The notes beneath the pieces were generated by a model, which saw only the letters and a program-made list of their open reading frames with translations, was not told the DNA's origin and searched no databases. Both the position numbers and the translations under genes were made by a program. Source: DAOUBP01 sp034432655 (lineage in GTDB: Bacteria > Chloroflexota > Anaerolineae > CG2-30-64-16). Taken from it: DNA of 58,666 nucleotides. The DNA lies in contig DAOUBP010000105.1 of the NCBI GenBank assembly GCA_034432655.1, forward strand, positions 1-58,666, written 5' to 3'. Positions 8,734-17,499 of the stretch are shown piece after piece (positions within the stretch are counted from its first letter, which is position 1; the number at the start of each line of letters is the position of its first letter).

Positions 8734-9138
8734 ATGATGCCACCCATTCACGTTGACGTTATTGCCCCTGTCCCCGAAGGGTGGGGCCTATGCCAGGCGT
8801 GTGAGCTGATGCTGGCGCGCGCCGACCTGGACCAGGCCCCACCGGCGCGCGGTTTGGACGAGCTGCCGCCGGACTGGCAGGCGGATTTCCAGCGCCTTTC
8901 GGCCTTGATCTTCGATCTGGCCGATCGTTACGGTGATCGCGTGGCGATTCGTGTCTACGATCCACGTTCACTGCAGGGGATGGCCAAGGCGCTGCGGTAT
9001 TGGGTGCGGCGCTATCCCGCCTTCGTGGTGGATGGCCGGGCCAAGGTCATTGGCTGGGATACGGACGCGCTGGAACAGGCGATCGTGACTTGCCTGGGGC
9101 AAAAAGCGGTTGAACCGATCGCCGATCAAACGGTCTAG
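8734..9138 (+). CDS. Thioredoxin-like CxxC protein
   Basis: The protein has 134 residues. The N-terminus reads PPIHVDVIAPVPEGWGLCQACELML: a beta strand followed by a CQAC redox or metal-binding motif. Later, RYPAFVVDGRAKVIGWD has the look of the cis-proline strand of a thioredoxin fold. The ATG at 8734 lies 8 nt after GAGG; a GTG at 8728 and an ATG at 8737 are alternatives. It is followed at 15 bp by the first small hydrophobic protein. In arsenic operons a thioredoxin-fold protein (ArsD) delivers metal to ArsA, so a chaperone-like role beside the ATPases is possible, but that is inference by analogy only. Confidence 0.65.
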   Translation: MMPPIHVDVIAPVPEGWGLCQACELMLARADLDQAPPARGLDELPPDWQADFQRLSALIFDLADRYGDRVAIRVYDPRSLQGMAKALRYWVRRYPAFVVDGRAKVIGWDTDALEQAIVTCLGQKAVEPIADQTV

Positions 9139-9153
9139 AGCGAGGCGACATTG

Positions 9154-9435
9154 ATGCCTCAACTCGAAAAGCTCAGGCAGATCGGCCGCGCGCTACTGGA
9201 TATCTTGTATGGCGCCACCATCTACGAGATGGTGCGCGATCTGCGCAAAGAGCGGGGTCAGCTCGAACATCTTTTCATACTCATCGTGTTCGGCGACCTG
9301 TTGGGTGTGCCGATTCTGCCGCCCTACTACACGCTTCGCTTGCTCCCCTATGTGGTGCCGAGTATCGCAGGTTGGCGCCTGAGCATGTTGCGCGAGAAAG
9401 ACCTGACCGACATGTGCGATCAGGATTTTACGTAG
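9154..9435 (+). CDS. Small hydrophobic protein A of the ATPase cassette
   Basis: The protein has 93 residues and I recognise no named family. It has an amphipathic N-terminus, then EHLFILIVFGDLLGVPILPP, a tyrosine pair, LRLLPYVVP and a basic end with MLREKDLTD. The middle is long and hydrophobic enough for one membrane pass or a buried hairpin. It is a paralogue of the next gene: the blocks EHLFILI, GDLLG(V/I)PILPPYY and MLREKDLTD are shared. The ATG at 9154 follows GAGGCGACA. It lies in a tight operon with the two GET3-like ATPases. Confidence 0.7.
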   Translation: MPQLEKLRQIGRALLDILYGATIYEMVRDLRKERGQLEHLFILIVFGDLLGVPILPPYYTLRLLPYVVPSIAGWRLSMLREKDLTDMCDQDFT

Positions 9436-9436
9436 C

Positions 9437-9452
9437 GCGGAATTCATTCCGC
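9437..9452. repeat. Palindrome with GAATTCATTC core
   Basis: gcggaattcattccgc, between the two small paralogous genes, has the same core (in reverse orientation) as the three CACCGAATGAATTCGGTG palindromes at 33166-33297. It could form a small hairpin in the transcript. Confidence 0.6.
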
Positions 9453-9480
9453 AGCCTGACATTTGCGAAGAGGGTTTATC

Positions 9481-9747
9481 ATGCCTGAAGAAAAGAAACG
9501 TGGTTTTTTGGACGGCTTCAAAAGCGTTTTGTACGGCATGGCCGGCCACGACATGGCGCGCTATGCCCTGAAGACGCGCGGCAGCATGGAGCACCTGTTC
9601 ATTTTGATCACCATGGGTGATCTGCTGGGCATCCCCATCCTGCCGCCCTACTACAGCCTGCGGCTGCTGCCCTACGTGGTGCCGCAGATTTCGACCTGGA
9701 AGCGCCGCATGTTGCGCGAGAAGGACCTGACGGACGCATTGGCGTAA
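9481..9747 (+). CDS. Small hydrophobic protein B of the ATPase cassette
   Basis: The protein has 88 residues and is a paralogue of the preceding gene. It shares MEHLFILI, MGDLLGIPILPPYYSLRLLP and the ending RMLREKDLTD, but differs at the N-terminus (MPEEKKRGFLDGFKSVLYGM). The ATG at 9481 follows an AGAGGG ribosome-binding site. It ends 11 bp before the first ATPase. The strict conservation of the PILPPYY block between two divergent copies suggests a binding surface. Its location, membrane or bound to the ATPase hydrophobic groove, is not known. Confidence 0.7.
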   Translation: MPEEKKRGFLDGFKSVLYGMAGHDMARYALKTRGSMEHLFILITMGDLLGIPILPPYYSLRLLPYVVPQISTWKRRMLREKDLTDALA

Positions 9748-9758
9748 CGGAGAACATC

Positions 9759-10742
9759 ATGTCTTTGCGAGAAGTCTTCGAGAAGAACCCTGACCGCCGC
9801 TACATCATGTTCGGCGGCAAAGGCGGGCTGGGCAAGACTACTTTTAGCGCGGCAACTGCCTATTGGCTCGCCAAACAAGGTTACAAAGTGCTCGTCTTTT
9901 CCGTGGATCCGCAGGCCAGCCTGTCGGACATTTTCCAGCGGAACATCTTCGGCAAGGGGCCGGTGGAGATTATGCCCAATCTCTTCGCCCAAGAGATTGA
10001 CGCCGATCGCCGCATCAAGGAATACCAGGATGAGATCCGGCGCAAGATCCTGGACATGTATGGCCTGGAGAAGGTGCCGGAGGAGATCGAGAACTACATT
10101 CAGGCGGCCGCGGCCGAGCCGGCGATGGAAGAGAGCGCCATCTTCGACGAGGTGGTGGATATCGTTGTCGGCGGCAACTATGATTACTACATCTACGACT
10201 TGGTGCCGCTCGGCCACGCGCTGTACTACCTCAGCATGGCGTCGGTCTATGATCAATGGATAGACAAGATCACCGCCTTGCGCGCTGAGATGGAGGAGTA
10301 TGCCAAGGTGGCGGCTGTGATGCAACGCAAAAAGGAATCTGAAGAGGATCAGATCCTTAAGGAGCTGCAGTACATCAAGCACCGCATCAACACTTCATCC
10401 AGCATCCTGACCGACAAACAGAAGACTGCGTTTTTCTTTGTGATCATCCCCGAGGAGATGATTATCCTCGATACGCAGAAGGCCGCCGGCCTGTTTGCCA
10501 AGTTCCAGGTGCCTTTGTCGGGCTACGTGGTGAACCGGGTGATCCCGCCTGAGCTGGCGCAGCAGGACATTCCGGAGTATCTGCGTCACCGCCTGGAGAT
10601 GCAGAAGAAGTACCTGGCCAAGATTGACGAAGTTTTCGGCCGCGAGGTGTTGACGCGCGTGCCCGAGTTCGAGCGGGATATCACCGGCTTGCCGATGATC
10701 GAACGCATGGCCGCCGCCTTGTTCGGCGAGGATGCCAGGTAA
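9759..10742 (+). CDS. GET3/ArsA-family ATPase, copy 1 (altered switch II)
   Basis: The protein has 327 residues. The deviant Walker A GGKGGLGKTT (19-28) contains the intradimer signature lysine. The switch-I aspartate is kept (SVDPQASLSDIF, D50). The family's switch-II DTAPTGHTLRLL is replaced by YDLVPLGHALYYL (D147), so the DTAP loop is lost. The protein contains no cysteine, so neither the arsenite site of ArsA nor the zinc CxxC of eukaryotic Get3 is present. It has 11-bp spacing to copy 2. Family members hydrolyse ATP as dimers to move metalloids or tail-anchored membrane proteins; here the client is unknown. I infer that it pairs with copy 2. Confidence 0.85.
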   Translation: MSLREVFEKNPDRRYIMFGGKGGLGKTTFSAATAYWLAKQGYKVLVFSVDPQASLSDIFQRNIFGKGPVEIMPNLFAQEIDADRRIKEYQDEIRRKILDMYGLEKVPEEIENYIQAAAAEPAMEESAIFDEVVDIVVGGNYDYYIYDLVPLGHALYYLSMASVYDQWIDKITALRAEMEEYAKVAAVMQRKKESEEDQILKELQYIKHRINTSSSILTDKQKTAFFFVIIPEEMIILDTQKAAGLFAKFQVPLSGYVVNRVIPPELAQQDIPEYLRHRLEMQKKYLAKIDEVFGREVLTRVPEFERDITGLPMIERMAAALFGEDAR

Positions 10743-10753
10743 GGAGGTGTGCG

Positions 10754-11731
10754 ATGATCGAGAAATCTATGCGTCAATATCTGGCCGAGAAGCCTCGCTT
10801 GAAATACATTTTCTTCGGCGGTAAGGGCGGCGTGGGCAAGACGGTGTTGGCTGGCACGGCCGCGCTGTGGCTGGCGGGACAGGGCAAGAAGACCTTGCTG
10901 GCCTCCACGAACCCTGTCCACTCCCTCTCCAGCATGTTGGATCAAAACGTGTTCGGCAAGCCGACGCCGGTGACCGGTGTGCCCAACCTGCTTGCCTACG
11001 AAATCGACACCAAGGACACCATCGAGAAGTCCAAGAAGGAGATCCGAGAGAAGATCGAGTGGTTCCTGAAATTCGCCGAGGTCAAGACCAAGGCGGATGA
11101 ATTCGTGGAATCAGCTACCATGAACCCGGCCTTTGAAGAGTCGGCCATGTTCGAGAACATGATTGACCTGATGTTCGAGGACAAGTATGAGGCCTACGTC
11201 TTCGACACCGCGCCCACGGCCAACGCTCGTCGGCTGCTCGGTATGTCCAGCGTCTATTCCATGTGGGTTAACAAGATGGTGCAAAGCCGACAGGAGGCCA
11301 TGACGCTGCGCGAGATGCTTTCGTACAGCCGGCGTAAGCAGCAGCAAGATCCGCTGATGGACTATTTACTGAAGCTCCGTGACCGCATGGCGCGTGCCAA
11401 GGTCCTCCTGACCAACGACGAGCTGACCTCCTTCTTCTTCGTGACCCTGCCTGAGGCGCTACCGATTGCGGTCATCACGCGCTTCATCAACTGGTTTCAC
11501 GAGTTCGGCATTCCGGTGGGCGGGGTGATCGTCAACATGCTGATTGATAAGGAGAGCGTAGGCCCCGACGCGCCGGATTTTGTGAAGAACCGGATCGCCA
11601 TGCAGGCTGAGCATATGGAGACCGTGTGGCGCGAGTTCGACGGCATGGTGCGCGCGCTGTTGCCGCTCTACGAGACCGAGGTGCGCGGGGTGGCCATGCT
11701 GCGGCGCATGGCGGATCAGTTGTTCGCGTAA
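10754..11731 (+). CDS. GET3/ArsA-family ATPase, copy 2 (altered switch I)
   Basis: The protein has 325 residues. Walker A GGKGGVGKT is intact (22-30) and switch II is canonical in its first part (FDTAPTANARRLL, D151). The switch-I motif STDPAHNL of the family is STNPVHSL here, so the catalytic aspartate position is an asparagine (N53). There is no cysteine. The spacing and order (trx-like, small A, small B, ATPase 1, ATPase 2) point to one operon, and an AAGGAGG-type ribosome-binding site precedes the ATG. A terminator follows at 11756-11789. A client-targeting or assembly role is inferred; arsenite transport is unlikely. Confidence 0.85.
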   Translation: MIEKSMRQYLAEKPRLKYIFFGGKGGVGKTVLAGTAALWLAGQGKKTLLASTNPVHSLSSMLDQNVFGKPTPVTGVPNLLAYEIDTKDTIEKSKKEIREKIEWFLKFAEVKTKADEFVESATMNPAFEESAMFENMIDLMFEDKYEAYVFDTAPTANARRLLGMSSVYSMWVNKMVQSRQEAMTLREMLSYSRRKQQQDPLMDYLLKLRDRMARAKVLLTNDELTSFFFVTLPEALPIAVITRFINWFHEFGIPVGGVIVNMLIDKESVGPDAPDFVKNRIAMQAEHMETVWREFDGMVRALLPLYETEVRGVAMLRRMADQLFA

Positions 11732-11736
11732 TGCTG

Positions 11737-12387
11737 TTACGACAGCAGATGCCCCAAAGCGGCCCACAGCTCAGTGACGGGCCGCTTTTCTATGCCCTTC
11801 AACTTGAAGAAGATGATGAGGTGCGGATTGCGCCGGCTGAGAGATAGCCGTTCGACAGCGTCGCCATAGCCTTCCAGGAAAGCAGTCAAACGTCCCACCA
11901 GCACTTGATCGGCCGCGCCGCGCGTGGCCAGGCCTAACCCGGCCGGCATCTCGATCCAGTGCCAGGGGACAGCACCGGCCGCCTTGTCCAGCTGGTTGCG
12001 CAGGCGGCCCTGCCACGGAACCACGTGCAGTTCCTGGGCCGGCGGGTGCCGCAGCTCGCAGCGCAGCGCCAGCAGGTCGCGCTTGCCCTGCAACAGCTCC
12101 AGCCCCCACAGCGGCGTGAACTCCCGGGTCAGCAGGAAGTAGTTGATCTGCAGCTGGCGAAACGGCGGCCGGGCCTCGGCCACGATCACCTCGGCGCCTG
12201 AGTTCATGGAGCGGATCCAGCGCCAGGCGACGCGGCCGCCCAGTTTGCCCAGCCCGGCCTGCAACCAGGTGCCGATGGCCTTGCTGCGCTGTCGGTTGCG
12301 CCAAACGCCGGCCAGATAGCCGACTACGAGCACGATCAGGACGAGCCACAGAATCCTCTCCGGCCCGGTCGCAGGCATCCAAGACAT
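11737..12387 (-). CDS. Single-pass membrane protein of unknown function
   Basis: The protein has 216 residues. One N-terminal transmembrane segment (ILWLVLIVLVVGYLAGVW) is followed by a soluble domain with several beta-like stretches (EVIVAEARPPFRQLQINYFL). I recognise no family. AAGGAG precedes the ATG at 12387. It converges on the ATPase cassette, and the cassette's terminator sits within this gene's last codons. It could belong functionally with the cassette, but orientation does not show it. Confidence 0.6.
   Translation of the reverse strand: MSWMPATGPERILWLVLIVLVVGYLAGVWRNRQRSKAIGTWLQAGLGKLGGRVAWRWIRSMNSGAEVIVAEARPPFRQLQINYFLLTREFTPLWGLELLQGKRDLLALRCELRHPPAQELHVVPWQGRLRNQLDKAAGAVPWHWIEMPAGLGLATRGAADQVLVGRLTAFLEGYGDAVERLSLSRRNPHLIIFFKLKGIEKRPVTELWAALGHLLS
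11756..11789 (+). terminator. Terminator of the ATPase cassette, inside a convergent gene
   Basis: The stem aaagcggccc / gggccgcttt with a 13-nt loop is followed by TTTTC. It falls within the last 50 bp of the convergent reading frame at 11737-12387. Confidence 0.7.
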
Positions 12388-12402
12388 GGCAAGCTCCTTG
12401 TC

Positions 12403-12620
12403 GTGACAGCTGATGAACTTTGCAAAAACAATCGGGGCATCGTTGGCGATCCCTGCCCCACGCCCTTTCCCCCTCCTCACGCCGCCGATCAGCGTGGGGA
12501 GAGGGAACCTCGAAAAAGGGGGTTTTGTGGCGGCGAAGCTGCCGCAAAAACCCCTACGAAAAGCTTTCTCCCCCTTCTCCTCAGCTATGCGGGGGAGAAA
12601 GGGGCCGGGGGGATGAGGGG
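12403..12620. repeat. Dispersed intergenic element, copy A
   Basis: About 200 bp of GC-rich sequence with two long imperfect hairpins (one around a cctcacgccgccgatcagcg core, the other ctcccccttctcc / ggggagaaaggggc). The first ~150 bp resembles sequence at 38010-38160: both have GGCGATCCCTGCCCCA, then CCCTTTCCCC-like text, an inverted CGCCG stem and an A-run/T-run pair (AAAAA...TTTTT). No gene fits this gap (12388-12689). Confidence 0.65.
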
Positions 12621-12689
12621 GCGATTACCCGGCTTGTTAGCTGTTTTGGCTCCCCAGGACGGCTGAAGCCGTCACTACGAAGAAATGGG

Positions 12690-13136
12690 TCATGCTCTGA
12701 CGAAATCGTACACCATCCGGAGCACCGTGAAGATGCCGAGCGCAGCCAGCAGCCCGCCGATGAGCTTATCCTCCAGGCCGCTGAAGAATGCCAGGCCGCC
12801 GAACAGCAACGTGCCTGCCAGGCCGATCGCAACGATGGTGGGCGGCAAGGCCGCGCGGACATCCCCCCCTGCCAACAGGCGTTTCAGCTCCTTGAATGAC
12901 ATTTCGACTTCGCCTTCATGCTTGATGCCCGTGCCTTTGAAGGCCTGTTTCTCCGCGCCGAAGACCTGGATTTGCTCCCCCTCGGCTTCCTCCTGGCCGA
13001 GGCCTGCCATCACCTCGGCGCCTACTTCAGGGCCGGAGCGGGTGCGGACCTGTCCGGTGCGCACGATCCACCAGATGCCGCTGCCCAGCGCAGCGACAAA
13101 GCTCACGGCTGTGAGCACGATGAACAAGGTCAGCAT
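12690..13136 (-). CDS. Small membrane protein of unknown function
   Basis: The protein has 148 residues: an N-terminal transmembrane helix (LFIVLTAVSFVAALGSGIWWIV), a charged middle of about 60 residues, then two C-terminal hydrophobic segments (TIVAIGLAGTLLFGGLAFF; LIGGLLAALGIFTVLRMV). A CAGGAGGACAG ribosome-binding site sits before the ATG. A minus-strand extended -10 promoter lies at 13189-13197. No family is recognised. Confidence 0.65.
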   Translation of the reverse strand: MLTLFIVLTAVSFVAALGSGIWWIVRTGQVRTRSGPEVGAEVMAGLGQEEAEGEQIQVFGAEKQAFKGTGIKHEGEVEMSFKELKRLLAGGDVRAALPPTIVAIGLAGTLLFGGLAFFSGLEDKLIGGLLAALGIFTVLRMVYDFVRA

Positions 13137-13188
13137 CCTGTCCTCCTGTGGGCACCGGTGCTAAGCCCGGCGTTATCTCCTGCCCTGA

Positions 13189-13197
13189 ATTATAGCA
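13189..13197 (-). promoter_or_regulatory. Extended -10 promoter for the 148-aa membrane protein
   Basis: Read on the minus strand: TGCTATAAT, an extended -10 with no good -35 at normal spacing. The leader to the ATG is about 50 nt. Confidence 0.5.
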
Positions 13198-13248
13198 TAA
13201 CAGACCGCCGGCCGTTGAACCTGCGCGCCGTCATTGACAGCCTTGGCG

Positions 13249-13257
13249 TGCTATGAT
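13249..13257 (+). promoter_or_regulatory. Extended -10 promoter for the glycine riboswitch/gcv operon
   Basis: TGCTATGAT, with a TTGACA at 13234-13239 that is only 12 bp away (too close for a normal -35). The extended -10 form is the likelier promoter. The riboswitch begins about 40 nt downstream. Confidence 0.45.
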
Positions 13258-13295
13258 AAACTCCCGCCTGTCGTCAAACGCATAGCGGCTGGATG

Positions 13296-13555
13296 AACAG
13301 CGCGAGAGAGCATCACCGCCAGACAAGGACGGGATCGCCGAAGGGGCATTCCGGTCGGACGCCGGCCCGGCCGGGCAATCTCTCAGGCAAAAGCATCGCG
13401 CTGGGACAGCACTCTGGAAAGTGCCTCCTGGCAGGTTCGATCTTCGCAAGGGTTTGCGGTCACCGGCCCGGAGGACACCGATGGGGCAAGCCCCCTTTCG
13501 CCGCAGGAGCAGGCCAGGTGGGCAATCTCTCAGGTTACCAGACAGAGACGGGGTC
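13296..13555 (+). promoter_or_regulatory. Tandem glycine riboswitch
   Basis: There are two aptamers in series. The first (about 13297-13420) has GCGCGAGAGAG, GCCGAAGGGGCA and the diagnostic CAATCTCTCAGGCAAAA...GGACAG...CTCTGGAAAG. The second (about 13425-13552) repeats the pattern with ACACCGATGGGGCAAGCC and GGCAATCTCTCAGGTTACCAGACAGAG. A terminator hairpin follows immediately. The genes downstream are gcvH-gcvPA-gcvPB. In known cases glycine binding turns the operon on so that excess glycine is degraded; the adjacent terminator fits that mode. Confidence 0.95.
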
Positions 13556-13588
13556 CGGGCACAGGTTGTCCGCGATGCCCGTTTTTTT
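13556..13588 (+). terminator. Riboswitch expression-platform terminator
   Basis: CGGGCA (13556-13561) pairs with TGCCCG (13576-13581), followed by seven Ts. It abuts the second glycine aptamer and lies upstream of gcvH, so it is the likely attenuator. Confidence 0.85.
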
Positions 13589-13632
13589 GTTGGTGCGCTG
13601 GCCCGCCTGAGCGCTCCACCGATTCACCAGGG

Positions 13633-13680
13633 CACCAACCAACCAGTTTACCAGTCTACCAGTTTATCAACCTACCATCA
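13633..13680. repeat. ACCAGTTT-type short tandem repeat in the gcv leader
   Basis: Degenerate repeats (accaacc, accagttt, accagtct, atcaacct) lie between the riboswitch terminator and the gcvH ribosome-binding site. The same wording, in the other orientation, makes up the array at 49565-49740. Confidence 0.75.
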
Positions 13681-13697
13681 AAAAACAGGAGGACACG

Positions 13698-14111
13698 ATG
13701 AGCTACGAAGTCAAAGTTGATCCCCAGGCGAAATACGCCAAGAGCCATGAATGGGTGCGCATGGAGGGGGAGGTCGCGGTGATCGGCGTCTCCGACTATG
13801 CCCAGCACCTGCTGTCCGACGTGGTCTACGTCGAGCTGCCGGAGGTGGGGGACACCGTCACCAAGGGTGAGAGCTTCGGCACAGTGGAGTCTGTCAAGGC
13901 CGCCGAGGATGCCTATGCGCCCATCAGCGGTGAGGTGGTGGAGGTCAACGTCGCATTGGAGGATAGCCCAGAGTGGGTGAACGAAGATCCCTATGGTAAG
14001 GCATGGATGATCAAGGTGGCACCCAGCGACTTAAGCGAGCTGGACGACCTGATGGACGCCAGCGCCTATGAGGCGTATGTTCAGGAAGAGGAAGAGAAGG
14101 GCGGGCATTGA
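13698..14111 (+). CDS. gcvH: Glycine cleavage system H protein
   Basis: GcvH is the lipoyl carrier of the glycine cleavage complex, shuttling the aminomethyl group from P protein to T protein. The length is 137 residues. Conserved YAKSHEWVRMEGEVAVIGVS at the start, and ESVKAAEDAYAPISGEV around the lipoylated lysine (K67), are clear. The ATG follows AACAGGAGGACACG. It is the first gene of an operon under the tandem glycine riboswitch, with gcvPA and gcvPB behind it. GcvT and the lipoamide dehydrogenase are not in the window. Confidence 0.97.
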   Translation: MSYEVKVDPQAKYAKSHEWVRMEGEVAVIGVSDYAQHLLSDVVYVELPEVGDTVTKGESFGTVESVKAAEDAYAPISGEVVEVNVALEDSPEWVNEDPYGKAWMIKVAPSDLSELDDLMDASAYEAYVQEEEEKGGH

Positions 14112-14168
14112 TGATTGGGGAGTGGGGATTTTCGCATCCCCAATCTGCAACCCGAAATGGAGTTTGGC

Positions 14169-15562
<1,394 letters not shown>

Positions 15563-15566
<4 letters not shown>

Positions 15567-17017
15567 CCGAGCCTCTGATCTACGAAATCTGCCGTCCGGG
15601 CCGCCGCGCGGTCAGCCTGCCCGCGTGTGATGTGCCGGAGAGCCCCCTGCCGCTGGACGCGCTGCGGGCCGATCTGCCCATGCCTGAGGTGTCCGAAGTA
15701 GACGTGATCCGGCACTACACCCGGCTGTCACAGCTGAACCATGCGATTGACACCGGCTTCTACCCCCTGGGCTCGTGCACCATGAAATACAACCCCAAGG
15801 TGAACGAGGTGGCGGCCCGCCTGCCGGGCTTCGCCCTGTTGCATCCGCTGCAGCCGGAGGAGAGCGTGCAGGGCGCCATGGCGTTGATCCACGGCCTGCA
15901 GGAGATGTTGGCCGAGATCGCCGGCTTTGCCGGGGTGACCTTGCAACCGGCGGCCGGCGCACACGGTGAGCTGACGGGCGTGCTCATCATGCGCAAATAC
16001 CTGTATGACCGGGGGGAGACCCAGCGCAACATCATCCTGGTGCCCGACTCGGCCCACGGCACCAACCCGGCCACGACGTCTATGTCGGGCCTGAAGGTCG
16101 TCGAGGTCCCCTCGGACGCGCGTGGCAACGTGGACCTGGAAAAGCTGCAGGCTCTGGTCCAGAAACACGGCCCGAACCTGGTCGGCCTGATGCTCACCAA
16201 CCCCAACACCCTTGGCCTGTTCGACGAGAACCTGGAGGAGGTGCTGCGGCTGGTGCATGAAGCCGGCGGCCTGGTGTACGGTGACGGTGCCAACTTCAAT
16301 GCCCTTCTCGGCATCGCCAAGCCGGGCGAGCTTGGCTTCGACGTGATGCACTACAACCTGCACAAGACCTTCTCCACCCCTCACGGCGGTGGCGGCCCCG
16401 GTTCCGGCGCGGTGGGCGTGGCCGCGCATCTGGTGGAATACTTGCCCGGGCCGATCGTGGTCAAGAACGAAGATGACTTCTACCGCTGGCATATGCCTGC
16501 CCGCAGCATCGGTCGCGTTAAGACCTTCTGGGGCAACTTCGGCGTCCTGGTGCGCGCCTACACCTACATCCGTATGCACGGCGCCGAGGGGTTGCGCCAG
16601 GTAAGTGAGAACGCGGTGCTCAACGCGAATTACCTGCAGGCCCGGTTGCGGGGCACCTATCCTATCCCGCACGGCGACCGCACCTGCATGCACGAGTTCG
16701 TGGCCCAGGGCATCTTAAAAGGCGCGCCTGAGATCAAGACCATGGACATCGCCAAGCGGTTGATAGACTTCGGCTTCCACCCGCCCACGGTCTACTTCCC
16801 GCTCATCGTGCCCGAGGCGCTGATGATCGAGCCCACCGAGACCGAGAGCAAGGAGACCCTGGACGCTTTTGCCGACGCGTTGCTGCAGATCGCCGAGGAG
16901 GCGAAAACCCAGCCGGAGCTGCTGAAGACCGCGCCGCATAACGCGCCGTTGAAGCGCCTGGACGAGGTCAAGGCGGCCAAGGACCTGGTGCTGTGCTATG
17001 CGCCGGGGTGTGCGTGA
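15563..17017 (+). CDS. gcvPB: Glycine dehydrogenase (decarboxylating) subunit 2
   Basis: GcvPB is the PLP-carrying C-terminal subunit of split P protein, with 484 residues. The cofactor lysine is K268 in NLHKTFSTPHGGGGPGSG. TGFYPLGSCTMKYNPKVNE near residues 68-86 and the DSAHGTNPATTSMSGLKV block are diagnostic. It is coupled to gcvPA by a 4-bp overlap, and a terminator at 17071-17111 closes the operon. Confidence 0.97.
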
Positions 17018-17070
17018 GGCGTAGTGCGTGGTGCGCATTGCGTACCGCGTATTCCGTGATGGGTGACTGC

Positions 17071-17111
17071 AAGCGCCTCTCGTGGGGATGTTCCCGTGGA
17101 GAGGCGCTTTT
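17071..17111 (+). terminator. Terminator of the gcv operon
   Basis: aagcgcctctc (17071-17081) pairs perfectly with gagaggcgctt (17099-17109), followed by further Ts. It is a strong rho-independent hairpin 54 bp after gcvPB. Confidence 0.9.
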
Positions 17112-17143
17112 CTGTTGGCAGACAATAAAGGCGTCACCCCACC

Positions 17144-17189
17144 CCCGCCCCCGTAGAGATGTTGCATGCAACGTCTCTACGGGGGCGGG
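17144..17189. repeat. 46-bp palindrome with TTGCATGCAA core
   Basis: Arms cccgccccc / gggggcggg flank GTAGAGATGTTGCATGCAACGTCTCTAC; the whole is symmetrical apart from one T/C mismatch at 17160. The inner 20 bp (agatgttgcatgcaacgtct) occurs identically inside the alpha-2-macroglobulin gene at 29553-29572. A half copy (aacgtctctacgggggcggg) follows at 17231-17250. Confidence 0.9.
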
Positions 17190-17230
17190 TAGTATTCCAG
17201 CAGGTACAGCCCGCCGGCCTGTGCCGCCGA

Positions 17231-17475
17231 AACGTCTCTACGGGGGCGGGGGTATTGTATTCTAGCGGGTCACTTGGCGCGTATGTTGCCATTTCGACAG
17301 CACCGCGCCCAAGTCCGGTTCACCGGGCGCTGCCAGGTAGCCCGATCCATGCATGGTCGGGCGGGCCGGCGTGACCGCACACGCGACGGGTGACGGGTGG
17401 CCGGTGGCGGCCAGGATCGCCCGGCGACTTCATCGCCGGGCGACCGAACGACGCCCGCTCAAGCGGGCTGGAATG
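17231..17475. repeat. Cluster of different small palindromes
   Basis: The gap between gcvPB and the DUF5666 gene carries, besides the TTGCATGCAA element and its half copy, gcccgatccatgcatggtc-type (17340-17362), a GCCCGGCGACTTCATCGCCGGGC-like 23-bp palindrome (17419-17441; it recurs in opposite orientation at 58642-58664) and gcccgctcaagcgggc (17453-17468; the same core as 33234-33251). I see no gene here. Confidence 0.8.
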
Positions 17476-17499
17476 GCCACAAGCAAACCACATGACCCA

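Noticed and set aside
9759..11731. Arsenite efflux ATPase ArsA
   Set aside because: No cysteines for arsenite binding in either protein, and no arsB, arsR or arsC in the window.
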